A stretch of DNA of 64,000 bases, from contig CBDHYJ010000035.1 of the NCBI GenBank assembly GCA_965275905.1, forward strand, positions 62,001-126,000, written 5' to 3'. The notes under the pieces were generated by a model. It saw only the letters and a list, made by a program, of their open reading frames with translations, did not search any database and was not told where the DNA came from. Source of the stretch: CBDAQD01 sp965275905 (lineage in GTDB: Bacteria; Pseudomonadota; Alphaproteobacteria; Rhizobiales; JAJFHC01). Below are positions 49,470-58,732 of this stretch, piece by piece; the stretch's first letter is position 1, and the number at the start of each line of letters is the position of its first letter. A program made the translations under genes and the position numbers.

Positions 49470-52256
49470 TCAGTCGCTCGCTTCGCTTCGCCGTCTCCAC
49501 CAGCCGCGGCGCGGCTTTGCGGCAGGTTCCTGCGGGGCGGCTTCGGGCGCCGCAGCGGGTTCCGGCACCGCCGCGCTGTCTTCCTGAGGAGCAGCGACCA
49601 TTGCAGCGGGCTCGACGGCCAGCGGCAATACGACAGCTTCCTCGGCCACCCTCGGCTCGGTAGTTGCAGGGATTTCCGGATCCTGTCCGGACGCCGCGCC
49701 TGCGGTGTCTTCGTCGCCGGCGTCTGCCTTGCTCGTCCGCCGCCGGCTGCGTTTCCGTGGCTTCGGAGCATCGGTCCCGGCTTCGTCCGTGCTGGCCTCG
49801 TCAGCGGACACGGGCGGCTGCTCGTCAGCCGGTGAGTCGTCGGACGCTTCTGAAGACGCTTCGGCGTCGGCCTCCGCGCTCTCTGCCTGTTTTGACCGTC
49901 TGCTGCGCCGTTTGCGGGCCGGTTTTTCGGACTTTTCCTCGTCGTCGGCACCAGCCGCGGCTTTCGGCTGCTCGCTTTCGATGCTGTCTTCTGCAACGGC
50001 GTCCGACTGGTCATCGCCTTCGGCGGCTACTTCAAGATCGGCCTTCTTGCGATTGCGCCGGCCGCCGCGCTTGCCGCGCCGGCGTTTTGGCTTCTTGCCG
50101 TCTTCCTGTTCGCCGCCGTCGTTTTCGGCAGCGTCGAGTTCTGCGGCCTCAGGTTCGTCGCGGTCGACGTCGTCGCCGGTATCCTGAGCGGCGATGTCCC
50201 CGTCGCGTCCACGGCGGCGGCCCCGGCGCCGCCTGCGCCGTTTCTTGCGGCCGCCTTCCTCGTCATCCCCGTCACCGTCGAATGCATCGGAACCGTCCTG
50301 CTGGCCGAATACGGAATCAATCTGGACGACGGCGGCAGGGCCCTGCCTGCGCTGCTGCTTGTCGCCGGAACTGCCGATGGTGAATTCGGCATTCGTCAGC
50401 GTGTCGTCGTTGTCCAGCCTGATCGAAATGCCGTAACGCGCTTCGATCGACAGCAGGTGGTCCCGCTTGTTGTTGATGATGTACAGAACCATTTCCGTCG
50501 GCGCGCGAACGGACAGATCGCCGGTCCGCGACTTGAGCACATGGGCTTCGACGCCACGCAGGATGTGAAGCGAGGCCGACTCGACCGATCTGACGAACCC
50601 GCGACCGTTACACGTTTCGCAGGGCAGGGTGCTGCCCTCCAGCATACCCGACCGCATCCGCTGCCGTGACATCTCCAGGAGCCCGAAGTGGCTGATGCGA
50701 CCGACCTGGATGCGTGCCCTGTCGTCCTTCAGGCGGTCCTTGAGTCTGCGCTCGACCGCCCGGTTGTTGCGCTTCTCCTCCATATCAATGAAGTCGATCA
50801 CGATAAGGCCGGCGAGGTCGCGCAGTCTCAGCTGGCGTGCGATTTCTTCCGCTGCCTCCAGATTGGTCTGGAGTGCGGTGTCCTCGATGTTGTGCTCCTT
50901 GGTCGCCTTGCCCGAGTTCACGTCGATCGCGACCAGGGCCTCGGTCTGGTTTATGACCAGATAGCCGCCGGACCTGAGCCCGCAATGTGAACTGAACAGA
51001 GCGTCGAGTTGCGGTTCGATCTGGTTGCGGATGAAGATGGGTTCAGGCTCCTTGTAGGCCTGAACGTTCTTCGCATGGCTGGGCATCAGCATGCGCATGA
51101 AGTCCTTGGCTTCCCGGTAGGCCTCTTCACCCTCGACCGACACCGTATCCACGTCCTTGTTGTAGAGGTCACGGATCGACCGCTTGATCAGGCTGCCTTC
51201 CTCATACACAAGCGACGGAGCGCTCGACTGAAGCGTGAGGTCGCGAACGTTTTCCCAAAGCCGCAGCAGGTACTCGAAGTCGCGCTTGATTTCAGCTTTT
51301 GTCCGGTTTGCTCCCGCGGTTCGGACGATAAGGCCCATGCCTTCCGGGACTTCCAGCCCGGCAGCAACCTCTTTCAGCCGGCGCCGGTCTGCGGGGTTGG
51401 TTATCTTTCTGGAGATTCCGCCGCCGCGCGCCGTGTTGGGCATCAGCACGCAATAGCGGCCGGCCAGGGAGAGGTAGGTCGTAAGTGCCGCGCCCTTCGT
51501 GCCGCGCTCCTCTTTCACGACCTGAACAAGAATGACCTGACGACGCTTTATCACTTCCTGGATTTTGTAGGCGCGCTGATGGCGGACCTTGCGCTCCGCG
51601 GCTTCTTCCAGGGCATCGTCCGAACCGACCGATTCGACCTCGCCGTTGGAATCTTCCGCATCATCCTCATCGTCGCCGCCGGCTTTGCCTGCCTCGGAAC
51701 CGTCGGCGTCAGCCGCGTCCTCGGCATTGGCCTGAACCGTCTCTTCTTCCGACGACCGCTCTTCGGCCGCCGCATCGACTGCCGAGTCGCGGTCTTCCGC
51801 ATCTTCATCGGCTGCGGAAGGGGTTTCCTCGTCAGGTTCCGCACCGTCAGTCGGGTGGTCTTCCTCGTCTCCGGACGCCTTTACGGCAGGTTCAGAATCT
51901 GATTCGGTGCCGGTCTTGTCGGCGTCAGCATTTCCGTTGCCGTTCTCGAGCGCTTCCGCGGCGATCTCGTCAGCCGCATCCTGCTCGAGCAGGGCCTGCC
52001 GGTCCGCGATCGGGATTTGGTAGTAGTCGGGGTGGATCTCGTTGAATGCGAGAAAGCCGTGCCTGTTGCCTCCATAATCGACGAAGGCAGCTTGCAGAGA
52101 CGGTTCTACACGAGTGACTTTTGCTAGATAAATGTTCCCGCGCAACTGGCGACGTGCGGCGGACTCGAAGTCGAATTCCTCGACTCTGTTGCCGCGCATA
52201 ACAACAACCCGGGTCTCTTCCGGATGCGCGGCATCAATAAACATCTTGTTTGCCAT
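49470..52256 (-). CDS. rne: Ribonuclease E/G
   Basis: 928 residues. RNase E is the main endonuclease of mRNA decay and of rRNA and tRNA maturation, and scaffolds the degradosome. The S1 RNA-binding domain (about 35-260) is split by a very acidic insertion (about 104-222, rich in Asp, Glu and Ala), which is known in alphaproteobacterial RNase E. The catalytic core follows, with VAIDVNSGKAT and the zinc-link CETCNGRG. The C-terminal third is disordered, with arginine-rich and acidic blocks and a terminal GWWRRRSEASD, typical of degradosome-binding scaffolds. The long upstream region is probably a regulated 5' leader. Confidence 0.97.
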   Translation of the reverse strand: MANKMFIDAAHPEETRVVVMRGNRVEEFDFESAARRQLRGNIYLAKVTRVEPSLQAAFVDYGGNRHGFLAFNEIHPDYYQIPIADRQALLEQDAADEIAAEALENGNGNADADKTGTESDSEPAVKASGDEEDHPTDGAEPDEETPSAADEDAEDRDSAVDAAAEERSSEEETVQANAEDAADADGSEAGKAGGDDEDDAEDSNGEVESVGSDDALEEAAERKVRHQRAYKIQEVIKRRQVILVQVVKEERGTKGAALTTYLSLAGRYCVLMPNTARGGGISRKITNPADRRRLKEVAAGLEVPEGMGLIVRTAGANRTKAEIKRDFEYLLRLWENVRDLTLQSSAPSLVYEEGSLIKRSIRDLYNKDVDTVSVEGEEAYREAKDFMRMLMPSHAKNVQAYKEPEPIFIRNQIEPQLDALFSSHCGLRSGGYLVINQTEALVAIDVNSGKATKEHNIEDTALQTNLEAAEEIARQLRLRDLAGLIVIDFIDMEEKRNNRAVERRLKDRLKDDRARIQVGRISHFGLLEMSRQRMRSGMLEGSTLPCETCNGRGFVRSVESASLHILRGVEAHVLKSRTGDLSVRAPTEMVLYIINNKRDHLLSIEARYGISIRLDNDDTLTNAEFTIGSSGDKQQRRQGPAAVVQIDSVFGQQDGSDAFDGDGDDEEGGRKKRRRRRRGRRRGRDGDIAAQDTGDDVDRDEPEAAELDAAENDGGEQEDGKKPKRRRGKRGGRRNRKKADLEVAAEGDDQSDAVAEDSIESEQPKAAAGADDEEKSEKPARKRRSRRSKQAESAEADAEASSEASDDSPADEQPPVSADEASTDEAGTDAPKPRKRSRRRTSKADAGDEDTAGAASGQDPEIPATTEPRVAEEAVVLPLAVEPAAMVAAPQEDSAAVPEPAAAPEAAPQEPAAKPRRGWWRRRSEASD

Positions 52257-53019
52257 TGGGGATTATCTCCATGGCGCCGCTGTGCCAGACCAAAGTGGGC
52301 ACGCCGAGTGTATCGCCCGCGACCGTGCTCGTGCCTGGCGACGCCATATATTGTTCTTAGAGCCGACAGTTCAGACCCCATGGCTTGTTCGTACCGCCGT
52401 CCGCGGTGCGTCACGCAGTTCAACCGCCTGCGCTGCCCTTTCTGGGCGCTATCGTGGCGGTCCTGCTCAACTAGGGTGTTATGTGTCAGCGTCTGGTTCA
52501 TACATTTCAACTTGCCTACGCGATTATGTTCGCAAGGCAGAATACAAGTTGGCCATATCGACAATGGTGCTTGTTCGCACCGGAGCCGATCTCATCCCTG
52601 CAGTCTGCAGGGCAGTTTGGGGCATTCTTTCATCCCCGAAGCCCGAAAGCCGGAACAGGGGCGACCGTCTCTGTGTGATGGCCGCTTAGCTGTTTTGCAA
52701 GGTATCTGAATGGTTTGGATACCGAAGGTCTGTCGGAAAACGAGTTTCAAATTTGCGACAGATTTCGGTGATACCTTAAGCACCTGTTGCCACGCGGGCG
52801 AAACTGCTACGCGTCCTTATTAAGCGTTCCCGGGGGGATTTGGCAAGCATACTTTCATTTGTGACGCCGTCATTCAGGGTGAACGAATTACGCGTTCTTT
52901 CGGCGTGTCGACGTGGTATTCTGCTTATCTGTGCCGGAATACAACCTTGGATTAACCATCATTGAATAGATTGCAATCAGGGTTCGGTCGGACAGCCGGC
53001 CGCATACGGGGACAGATTC
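52257..53019. other. Divergent intergenic region between rne and amiC
   Basis: 763 bp with no gene I can support; a plus-strand frame of 185 codons at 52132-52689 overlaps rne and has no family features. RNase E genes often have long 5' leaders through which the enzyme regulates its own mRNA, and this stretch could be one. It contains a 7-bp stem (CCCTGCA/TGCAGGG, 52596-52612) and a larger imperfect hairpin (52717-52775, listed separately). Confidence 0.6.
52701..52775. promoter_or_regulatory. Imperfect 19-bp hairpin with an alternative pairing partner
   Basis: Sequence at 52717-52735 (ending GGTCTGTCG) is nearly the reverse complement of 52756-52775 (starting CGACAGATTTCGGT), with a 20-base loop. 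GGTATC at 52701-52706 can pair with GATACC at either 52719-52724 or 52770-52775, so two exclusive structures are possible. This could be a regulatory RNA element of the rne leader, or of the amiC side. Confidence 0.4.
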
Positions 53020-54342
53020 GTGTTGCTGATGCGAAGATTCGGTAAAACCGGATATGCAATCGTTCTGGCGGCGGTTGCTACCCTGTTTCTTGGCGTGCCG
53101 AATGCTCAATTCGGGCCGGATTCGGCCTATGCTGCGAAATCCAACCGGATCCCGCTGGCGACCGGAGCGCGTCTGGGTGGTGATGTTCAGCGCACACGTT
53201 TCGTCGCCGATATTTCCCAGCCGATAAATTACAACGTTTATGTCCTTCCCGATCCATTCCGGATCATTGTCGACATGGACGAAGTGAACTTCCAGCTGCC
53301 TCCGGGGCTCGGCCAGTCTGGACAAGGACTCATTGACGCTTACCGGTACGGGCTCTTCGCACCGGGCAAGTCGCGAATCGTTATGGATGCGAATTCGCCG
53401 GTCCTGATCGAAAAATCGTTTGTTCTCGAGAACAAGAACGGCTTGCCCGCGCGACTGGTTATCGACATCGTGAGAACGGATCGCGCGACATTCCGGCAGT
53501 CTCGCCGCGGCTATCTCGCTCCGAATTTTAACAAGCAGGCCCGTCTGACACCGGACGAGCCCGTCGCTCCGCCGATTTCCACCGTGCGCCCGCGTCTCAG
53601 GCCCGAAGCTCCCGGTGTCAAGGGCAAGAAAGGAAAACCCGGCAAGTCCAGGCGGCGCGTGATCGTGATCGATCCCGGTCATGGTGGAGTCGATCCGGGT
53701 GCCGTCGGGCCGCGGGGCACCGCGGAAAAATCTGTGGTTCTGAAGTTCGCCAAGACGCTGCAGGGCAGCTTGCAGGCGACCGGCCGGTATGTGGTCCTGC
53801 TGACCCGGAACAAGGATACATTTGTCAGTCTGCGCGACCGGGTTCGTTTTGCCCGGCAACGGAATGCGGATCTGTTCATTTCGGTCCATGCCGACTCCAT
53901 CAGTCGGGGCAATGCAAGAGGATCGACGGTCTACACTCTCTCCGAGCGGGCCTCTGACCGGGAAGCGGCGGAACTTGCTGCGAAGGAAAACCGTACCGAC
54001 ATCATTGCCGGCGTCGATCTGGGGGGAGAAAGCGATGAGGTTGCCGACATCCTGATCGATCTCGCGCAGCGCGAGACGAACAATCATTCGGTGCAGTTTG
54101 CGAAGAAGCTTGTGAAGGAGCTGCCCAAAGCGACCAAGATGACGCGGCGGCCGCACCGCTTCGCCGGCTTTCGCGTCCTCAAGGCACCGGATCTGCCGTC
54201 CGTGCTTCTCGAGCTTGGGTACATCTCCAGTCGGCACGATGAGAAATTGCTTCGTTCGAACCGGTGGCGTTCGAAGATGGCAAAAGCGGTCGTTAAGGCC
54301 GTCAATGTCTATTTTAAGACGCGAATCGCTCGTGGCCGCTGA
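53020..54342 (+). CDS. amiC: N-acetylmuramoyl-L-alanine amidase (AMIN + Amidase_3)
   Basis: 440 residues from a GTG at 53020, with GGGGACAG upstream. After the signal peptide comes an AMIN domain (about 50-155), which binds peptidoglycan or septal components, then a basic linker (about 185-215). The zinc-dependent Amidase_3 domain (about 215-435) follows, with VIDPGHGGVDPGA and HADS as metal/active-site regions and PSVLLELGYIS near the end. It cleaves the amide between MurNAc and the stem peptide at division. It precedes PBP1A by 187 bp, a pairing typical of this class. Confidence 0.95.
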   Translation: MLLMRRFGKTGYAIVLAAVATLFLGVPNAQFGPDSAYAAKSNRIPLATGARLGGDVQRTRFVADISQPINYNVYVLPDPFRIIVDMDEVNFQLPPGLGQSGQGLIDAYRYGLFAPGKSRIVMDANSPVLIEKSFVLENKNGLPARLVIDIVRTDRATFRQSRRGYLAPNFNKQARLTPDEPVAPPISTVRPRLRPEAPGVKGKKGKPGKSRRRVIVIDPGHGGVDPGAVGPRGTAEKSVVLKFAKTLQGSLQATGRYVVLLTRNKDTFVSLRDRVRFARQRNADLFISVHADSISRGNARGSTVYTLSERASDREAAELAAKENRTDIIAGVDLGGESDEVADILIDLAQRETNNHSVQFAKKLVKELPKATKMTRRPHRFAGFRVLKAPDLPSVLLELGYISSRHDEKLLRSNRWRSKMAKAVVKAVNVYFKTRIARGR

Positions 54343-54529
54343 TACTCTGACGTCAACCGATCGCCATATTTGACCTGTATCGGCGACGTGCTCATCGCCA
54401 ACCCGTTGCATAGACCCTATATTCTCTGTTGGCTAAGTGCCGACGGGCTGGTTAAAAGCAGAACGAATATCGGGCCCGGAGCGGCGCGATGGGACTGCGG
54501 TTGTCAAGCAAGGGCAGGGCAAACATTCA

Positions 54530-56965
54530 ATGCTGCGTTTTCTCGGTTTCCTGTTTGCAGGTGGCGTTGTCGTCTTTATCGGAGTCGCGCTGGCGGCCAC
54601 ATACGTCATCTACGATACGAACAAGGCTCTTCCTGATTATGACCAGTTGGCAAATTACGAGCCACCGGTCATGACCAGGATTCACGCCGCAAACGGGGCT
54701 TTGCTGGCAGAGTATGCGCGGGAGCGTCGACTTTACGTCCCGATCAACGCCGTTCCGGATCGAATCATCAAGGCTTTCATCTCGGCGGAAGACAAGAACT
54801 TCTACCAGCACGGCGGGATCGATCTTCTCGGCCTCGCCAGAGCCGTTGTCACAAACGTAAAGAACATCTCGTCGGGCCGTCGTCTGGTTGGCGCATCCAC
54901 GATCACGCAGCAGGTTGCCAAGAACTTTCTTCTGTCCAGCGACCGGACGCTCGATCGCAAACTGAAAGAGGCATTGCTCGCCCTGAAAATCGAGAAGGCT
55001 TACTCGAAGAACCAGATACTCGAACTCTACCTGAACGAAATCTATCTCGGACTTGTGTCCTACGGTGTTGCCGCAGCCTCGCTGAATTATTTTGGCAAGA
55101 CGCTGAACGAACTGACACTCGATGAAGCTGCATATCTGGCCGCGTTGCCGAAGGCTCCCAACAACTACAATCCGTTCAAGTTTCCGGAACGGGCGATCGA
55201 GCGGAGAAACTGGGTGATCGACCGCATGGTCATCAACGGGTTCGTCAGTGCCGCCGACGCCGCGGAAGCAAAGAACCGTGATCTGAATGTCAGCCCAAGG
55301 CCATTCGGTGCCCAGATTTTCGCGGCGGAGTACTTCGCCGAAGAGGTCCGGCGGGTGGTTTACGACCTGTATGGCGAAAAGAAGCTGTACGAGGGCGGCC
55401 TGTCTGTTCGGACGACGCTGAACCCGCAAATGCAGGCGATTGCCCGGAAGGCGCTCGTGGACGGCCTCGTCAGGTACGATCGTCGCGGCGGCTGGCGGGG
55501 ACCGGTGGCGCAGATCGATGTCGCCGGCGACTGGGGCCCGGCTCTGGCCAAAATCAAGGGGCCGGGAGATGTCGCTCCCTGGAAACTGGCGGTTGTGCTG
55601 GCGCGTTCCGCCGGGCAGGCAACGATTGGTCTCAAGCCGTCCGTTTCGCCCAAGGGGTCCGTATCGAAGACAAGAACGAAGGGGGTGATCCCCCTCAACG
55701 AAGCGGCCTGGGCCTATCCGGCCGGCAGCGAAGCGCGGCAGATGAATTCGATCGCTTCCGTGCTCAACGTCGGTGATGTCGTGTATGCCACGCCCGTTGA
55801 CGGTGTTGAGGGACAGTGGCGGCTTATGCAGATCCCCGAGGTTGAAGGGGCCATAGTCGCTCTCGATCCGCATACCGGGCGCGTGCATGCGATGGTGGGT
55901 GGCTTCAGTTACGATCTAAGCCAGTTCAATCGTGCGGTACAGGCTCAGCGTCAGCCAGGTTCGTCGTTCAAGCCATTTGTGTATGCCGCCGCGCTTGACA
56001 GGGGTCATACACCGTCCAGCGTCATAATGGATGCGCCTATCGAGGTGCGTTACGAGAATTCGGACAAGGTGTGGCGTCCCAAGAACTACGGTGGAGGCTT
56101 TGCCGGTCCGTCAACGTTGAGGCTCGGGATTGAGAAGTCGAGAAACCTGATGACTGTGCGCCTGGCCCAGGATCTCGGCATGGATGTGGTCGCGGATTAT
56201 GCCAAGAGGTTCAATATCTACGACAATATGCCGAGGTTGCTCTCCATGTCATTGGGGGCAGGCGAGACCACTCTGGTCCGGATGACGGCGGCATACGGCA
56301 TGTTGGACAACGGTGGCAAGGCAATTACGCCGACGCTGATCGACCGGATACAGGACAGGTACGGCCGCACGATCTATCGGCACGACAAACGGGAATGTTC
56401 GGATTGCAAGGTTCAGGGTTGGCAGAATCAGCCGGAGCCGGTGTTGCCGGACAAGCGGCGCCAGTTGGTCGATCCTCATACCGCCTATCAGGTCGTGTCC
56501 ATGATGGAGGGCGTCGTTGAGCGCGGAACAGCGAGGCTCATCGGCGAAGTCGGCAAGCCGCTGGCCGGAAAAACGGGAACGACGAACGAGGAGAAAGATG
56601 CCTGGTTCGTGGGATTCGCACCGGATCTTGCGGTCGGTGTTTACGTCGGCTTCGATCAGCCGAAACCGATGGGGAAGAAATCGACCGGCGGCGATCTCGC
56701 CGCTCCGATATTTCGTGATTTTATGAAAATGGCGCTCGCAAAGCGGCCAGCCGTGCCGTTTCGGGTTCCTGCTGGCATCAAGCTCATCCCGATCAACTCG
56801 AAAACCGGACAACGCGCCAAATACGGCGATACCGACGTGATCATGGAAGCGTTCAAGCCCGGGGAAAGTCCTCCGGATGACAGTTATGTCATCGGCGGGG
56901 AGAGTTTCGTCGAGACAGCAGTTCCCAGCGGTGCCTTGACGTCCGGCACGGGTGGCCTTTACTGA
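54530..56965 (+). CDS. mrcA: Penicillin-binding protein 1A
   Basis: 811 residues from the ATG at 54530; the frame is open to 54437. A bifunctional class A PBP with an N-terminal membrane anchor (about 4-25) and a glycosyltransferase-51 domain (about 40-230) containing FISAEDKNFYQHGGID and STITQQVAKNF. A short OB-like insertion follows, then the transpeptidase domain (about 440-750) with PGSSFKPF (SxxK), KSRN (SxN) and KTGTT (KTG). It polymerises and cross-links peptidoglycan on the periplasmic side. Confidence 0.97.
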   Translation: MLRFLGFLFAGGVVVFIGVALAATYVIYDTNKALPDYDQLANYEPPVMTRIHAANGALLAEYARERRLYVPINAVPDRIIKAFISAEDKNFYQHGGIDLLGLARAVVTNVKNISSGRRLVGASTITQQVAKNFLLSSDRTLDRKLKEALLALKIEKAYSKNQILELYLNEIYLGLVSYGVAAASLNYFGKTLNELTLDEAAYLAALPKAPNNYNPFKFPERAIERRNWVIDRMVINGFVSAADAAEAKNRDLNVSPRPFGAQIFAAEYFAEEVRRVVYDLYGEKKLYEGGLSVRTTLNPQMQAIARKALVDGLVRYDRRGGWRGPVAQIDVAGDWGPALAKIKGPGDVAPWKLAVVLARSAGQATIGLKPSVSPKGSVSKTRTKGVIPLNEAAWAYPAGSEARQMNSIASVLNVGDVVYATPVDGVEGQWRLMQIPEVEGAIVALDPHTGRVHAMVGGFSYDLSQFNRAVQAQRQPGSSFKPFVYAAALDRGHTPSSVIMDAPIEVRYENSDKVWRPKNYGGGFAGPSTLRLGIEKSRNLMTVRLAQDLGMDVVADYAKRFNIYDNMPRLLSMSLGAGETTLVRMTAAYGMLDNGGKAITPTLIDRIQDRYGRTIYRHDKRECSDCKVQGWQNQPEPVLPDKRRQLVDPHTAYQVVSMMEGVVERGTARLIGEVGKPLAGKTGTTNEEKDAWFVGFAPDLAVGVYVGFDQPKPMGKKSTGGDLAAPIFRDFMKMALAKRPAVPFRVPAGIKLIPINSKTGQRAKYGDTDVIMEAFKPGESPPDDSYVIGGESFVETAVPSGALTSGTGGLY

Positions 56966-57048
56966 GTTCGGTTACCTGCCCGAGTCCCAGACCTGCAAAA
57001 TCCAACTCGTTCGGCCGCTCAGGCCTCAGCTCAAACGGAACCACGATC

Positions 57049-58180
57049 ATGCGCGCGGAAGTCCAGAAGGAAATCGATCAAATCAAGCAGTCTCTTGAAC
57101 TGCTGAGGAGGCATCTTTGACTGGGATACGGCCCAGCAAAGACTAGAAGACCTGAACGCCAAAGCGGAGAACCCGGACCTCTGGAACGATCCCGAAAAGG
57201 CCCAGGCGCTGATGCGCGATCGTCAGGATCTCGACAGCGCGATCAAAGCGTATCTCGAGATTGAAAACGGTCTGAACGACAACATCGATCTCATTGAATT
57301 GGCCGAAGCTGAAGACGATCAGGATGTCGTCCGTGAGGCAGAGTCGGCCATCTCGCGCCTCAGGGAAATCGCCGGGAAGCGGGAGCTTGAAACGCTCCTG
57401 TCCGGCGAGGCGGACGCAAACGACGCCTATGTCGAGATCCATGCAGGTGCTGGCGGTACTGAAAGCCAGGATTGGGCTCAGATGCTGACACGCATGTACA
57501 CGCGATGGTCTGAGTCGAAGGGCTACAAGGTAGAGATCATCGGCAGCAGTCCCGGCGAAGAGGCCGGCCTCAAGTCCGCGACGATACTGGTCAAGGGCAA
57601 GAATGCATATGGGTGGCTGAAAACCGAGTCGGGCGTCCACCGTCTGGTTCGCATTTCCCCGTTCGACTCAAACGCACGCAGACACACGTCCTTTGCGTCG
57701 ATCTGGGTGTACCCGGTCGTGGATGACGCGATCGAGGTCGATGTCAGCGAAAGCGACGTTCGGATTGACACCTACCGGGCAAGTGGCGCCGGCGGACAGC
57801 ACGTAAATACCACTGATAGCGCGGTCCGCATCACGCACATTCCCACCGGTATCGTCGTGCAATGCCAGAACGAGCGTTCTCAGCATAAGAATCGGGCGAC
57901 CGCCTGGGCAATGCTGAGGGCACGGCTTTACGAGGCCGAACTGCAGAAGCGTGAAGAAGAGGCACAGGCCGAGGCCGCCCAGAAGACCGATATCGGGTGG
58001 GGCCACCAGATCCGGTCCTATGTGTTGCAGCCCTACCAGATGGTCAAGGATCTGCGCACCGGTGTTGAAAGCGGCAATCCGTCAGGCGTGCTCGACGGCG
58101 ACATTGACCGTTACATCGAAGCGGCTCTTGCCCAGCGCGTGCACGGAACGCAGAACGAAGAGGTTGCGGACCTGGAGTAA
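57049..58180 (+). CDS. prfB: Peptide chain release factor 2, expressed by programmed +1 frameshift
   Basis: 376 residues. Translation starts at the ATG at 57049, reads 23 codons to an in-frame TGA at 57118, then shifts +1 and continues from GAC at 57119 (DWDTAQQRLEDL). The shift site is the classical arrangement: AGGAGG (57106-57111), a 3-base spacer, then CTT TGA. RF2 recognises UGA and UAA, so low RF2 favours the shift and autoregulates its own level. Family marks are SPF in VRISPFDSNARRHTSF, the codon-recognition motif, and GGQ in RASGAGGQHVNT, the peptidyl-tRNA hydrolysis motif. Confidence 0.97.
57106..57121 (+). promoter_or_regulatory. prfB programmed frameshift signal
   Basis: AGGAGG, spacer CAT, then CTT TGA C. 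The internal Shine-Dalgarno sequence 3 bases before CUU forces the ribosome to slip from CUU to UUU when the UGA is slowly decoded, as in other bacterial prfB genes. Confidence 0.95.
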
Positions 58181-58204
58181 GCGCGACAGGAAGCGCGATT
58201 GATT

Positions 58205-58732
58205 TCAGTCGGCTGCCTTGGAATTGGCGAGAGCATCGGAGGCTCCGGAGGTCTCTGCCTTTGCACTCTTCCTGGCCGTCGCTTTTGAGGTCTTCTCGTT
58301 GGATCCGGTCTCATTGGTTTCGGCTTCGTCAGCGGCCGACGGGCCTGTCAGCCGTTTGACCTGTTCGCCGATCGGATCGGAGGAACGCTTTATCGACCCT
58401 TCGAAAACGGCGCCATTTTCGACTTCCAGCGTTTCGTGAATGATGTCGCCGTCGACATGGGCCTTTGCTGCCAGCTTGACGTGAATACCGCGAATGGGGC
58501 CGTTGACCCGGCCGCGAACAGTGATCCGTTCCCCGACGAGTTCGCCGGTAACATTGCCGTTCTCTCCAATGACAAGGGTGGCGGCCCGAAGAGTTCCTTC
58601 GACGGTTCCGTCAATCTGCATCTCTCCGTCTGCGACCAGCGAACCCTTGATCGTCATATCCGAACTGATCAATGACGGCACAGCTGCTCCAGCAACGGTG
58701 GCGGTTTCACTTGTTTTTCTTTTCGAGAACAT
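58205..58732 (-). CDS. Bactofilin-family polymer-forming protein
   Basis: 175 residues. A bactofilin beta-solenoid domain (about 25-125: MTIKGSLVADGEMQIDGTVEGTLRAATLVIGENGNVTGEL) with the characteristic short strands of a right-handed solenoid, and disordered, charged tails (RKTS at the N-terminus and SAKAETSGASDAL at the C-terminus). Bactofilins assemble nucleotide-free filaments and recruit peptidoglycan enzymes to set cell shape. The gene begins 26 bp before the end of the M23 peptidase gene, a strong sign of shared function. Confidence 0.95.
   Translation of the reverse strand: MFSKRKTSETATVAGAAVPSLISSDMTIKGSLVADGEMQIDGTVEGTLRAATLVIGENGNVTGELVGERITVRGRVNGPIRGIHVKLAAKAHVDGDIIHETLEVENGAVFEGSIKRSSDPIGEQVKRLTGPSAADEAETNETGSNEKTSKATARKSAKAETSGASDALANSKAAD

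Noticed and set aside
52132..52689. 185-codon plus-strand frame between rne and amiC
   Set aside because: Overlaps the 5' end of rne, has no domain and an Arg/Ser/Cys-rich composition; more likely a chance frame in the rne upstream region.
54527..55888. 453-codon minus-strand open frame
   Set aside because: Antisense to PBP1A, whose motifs are intact.
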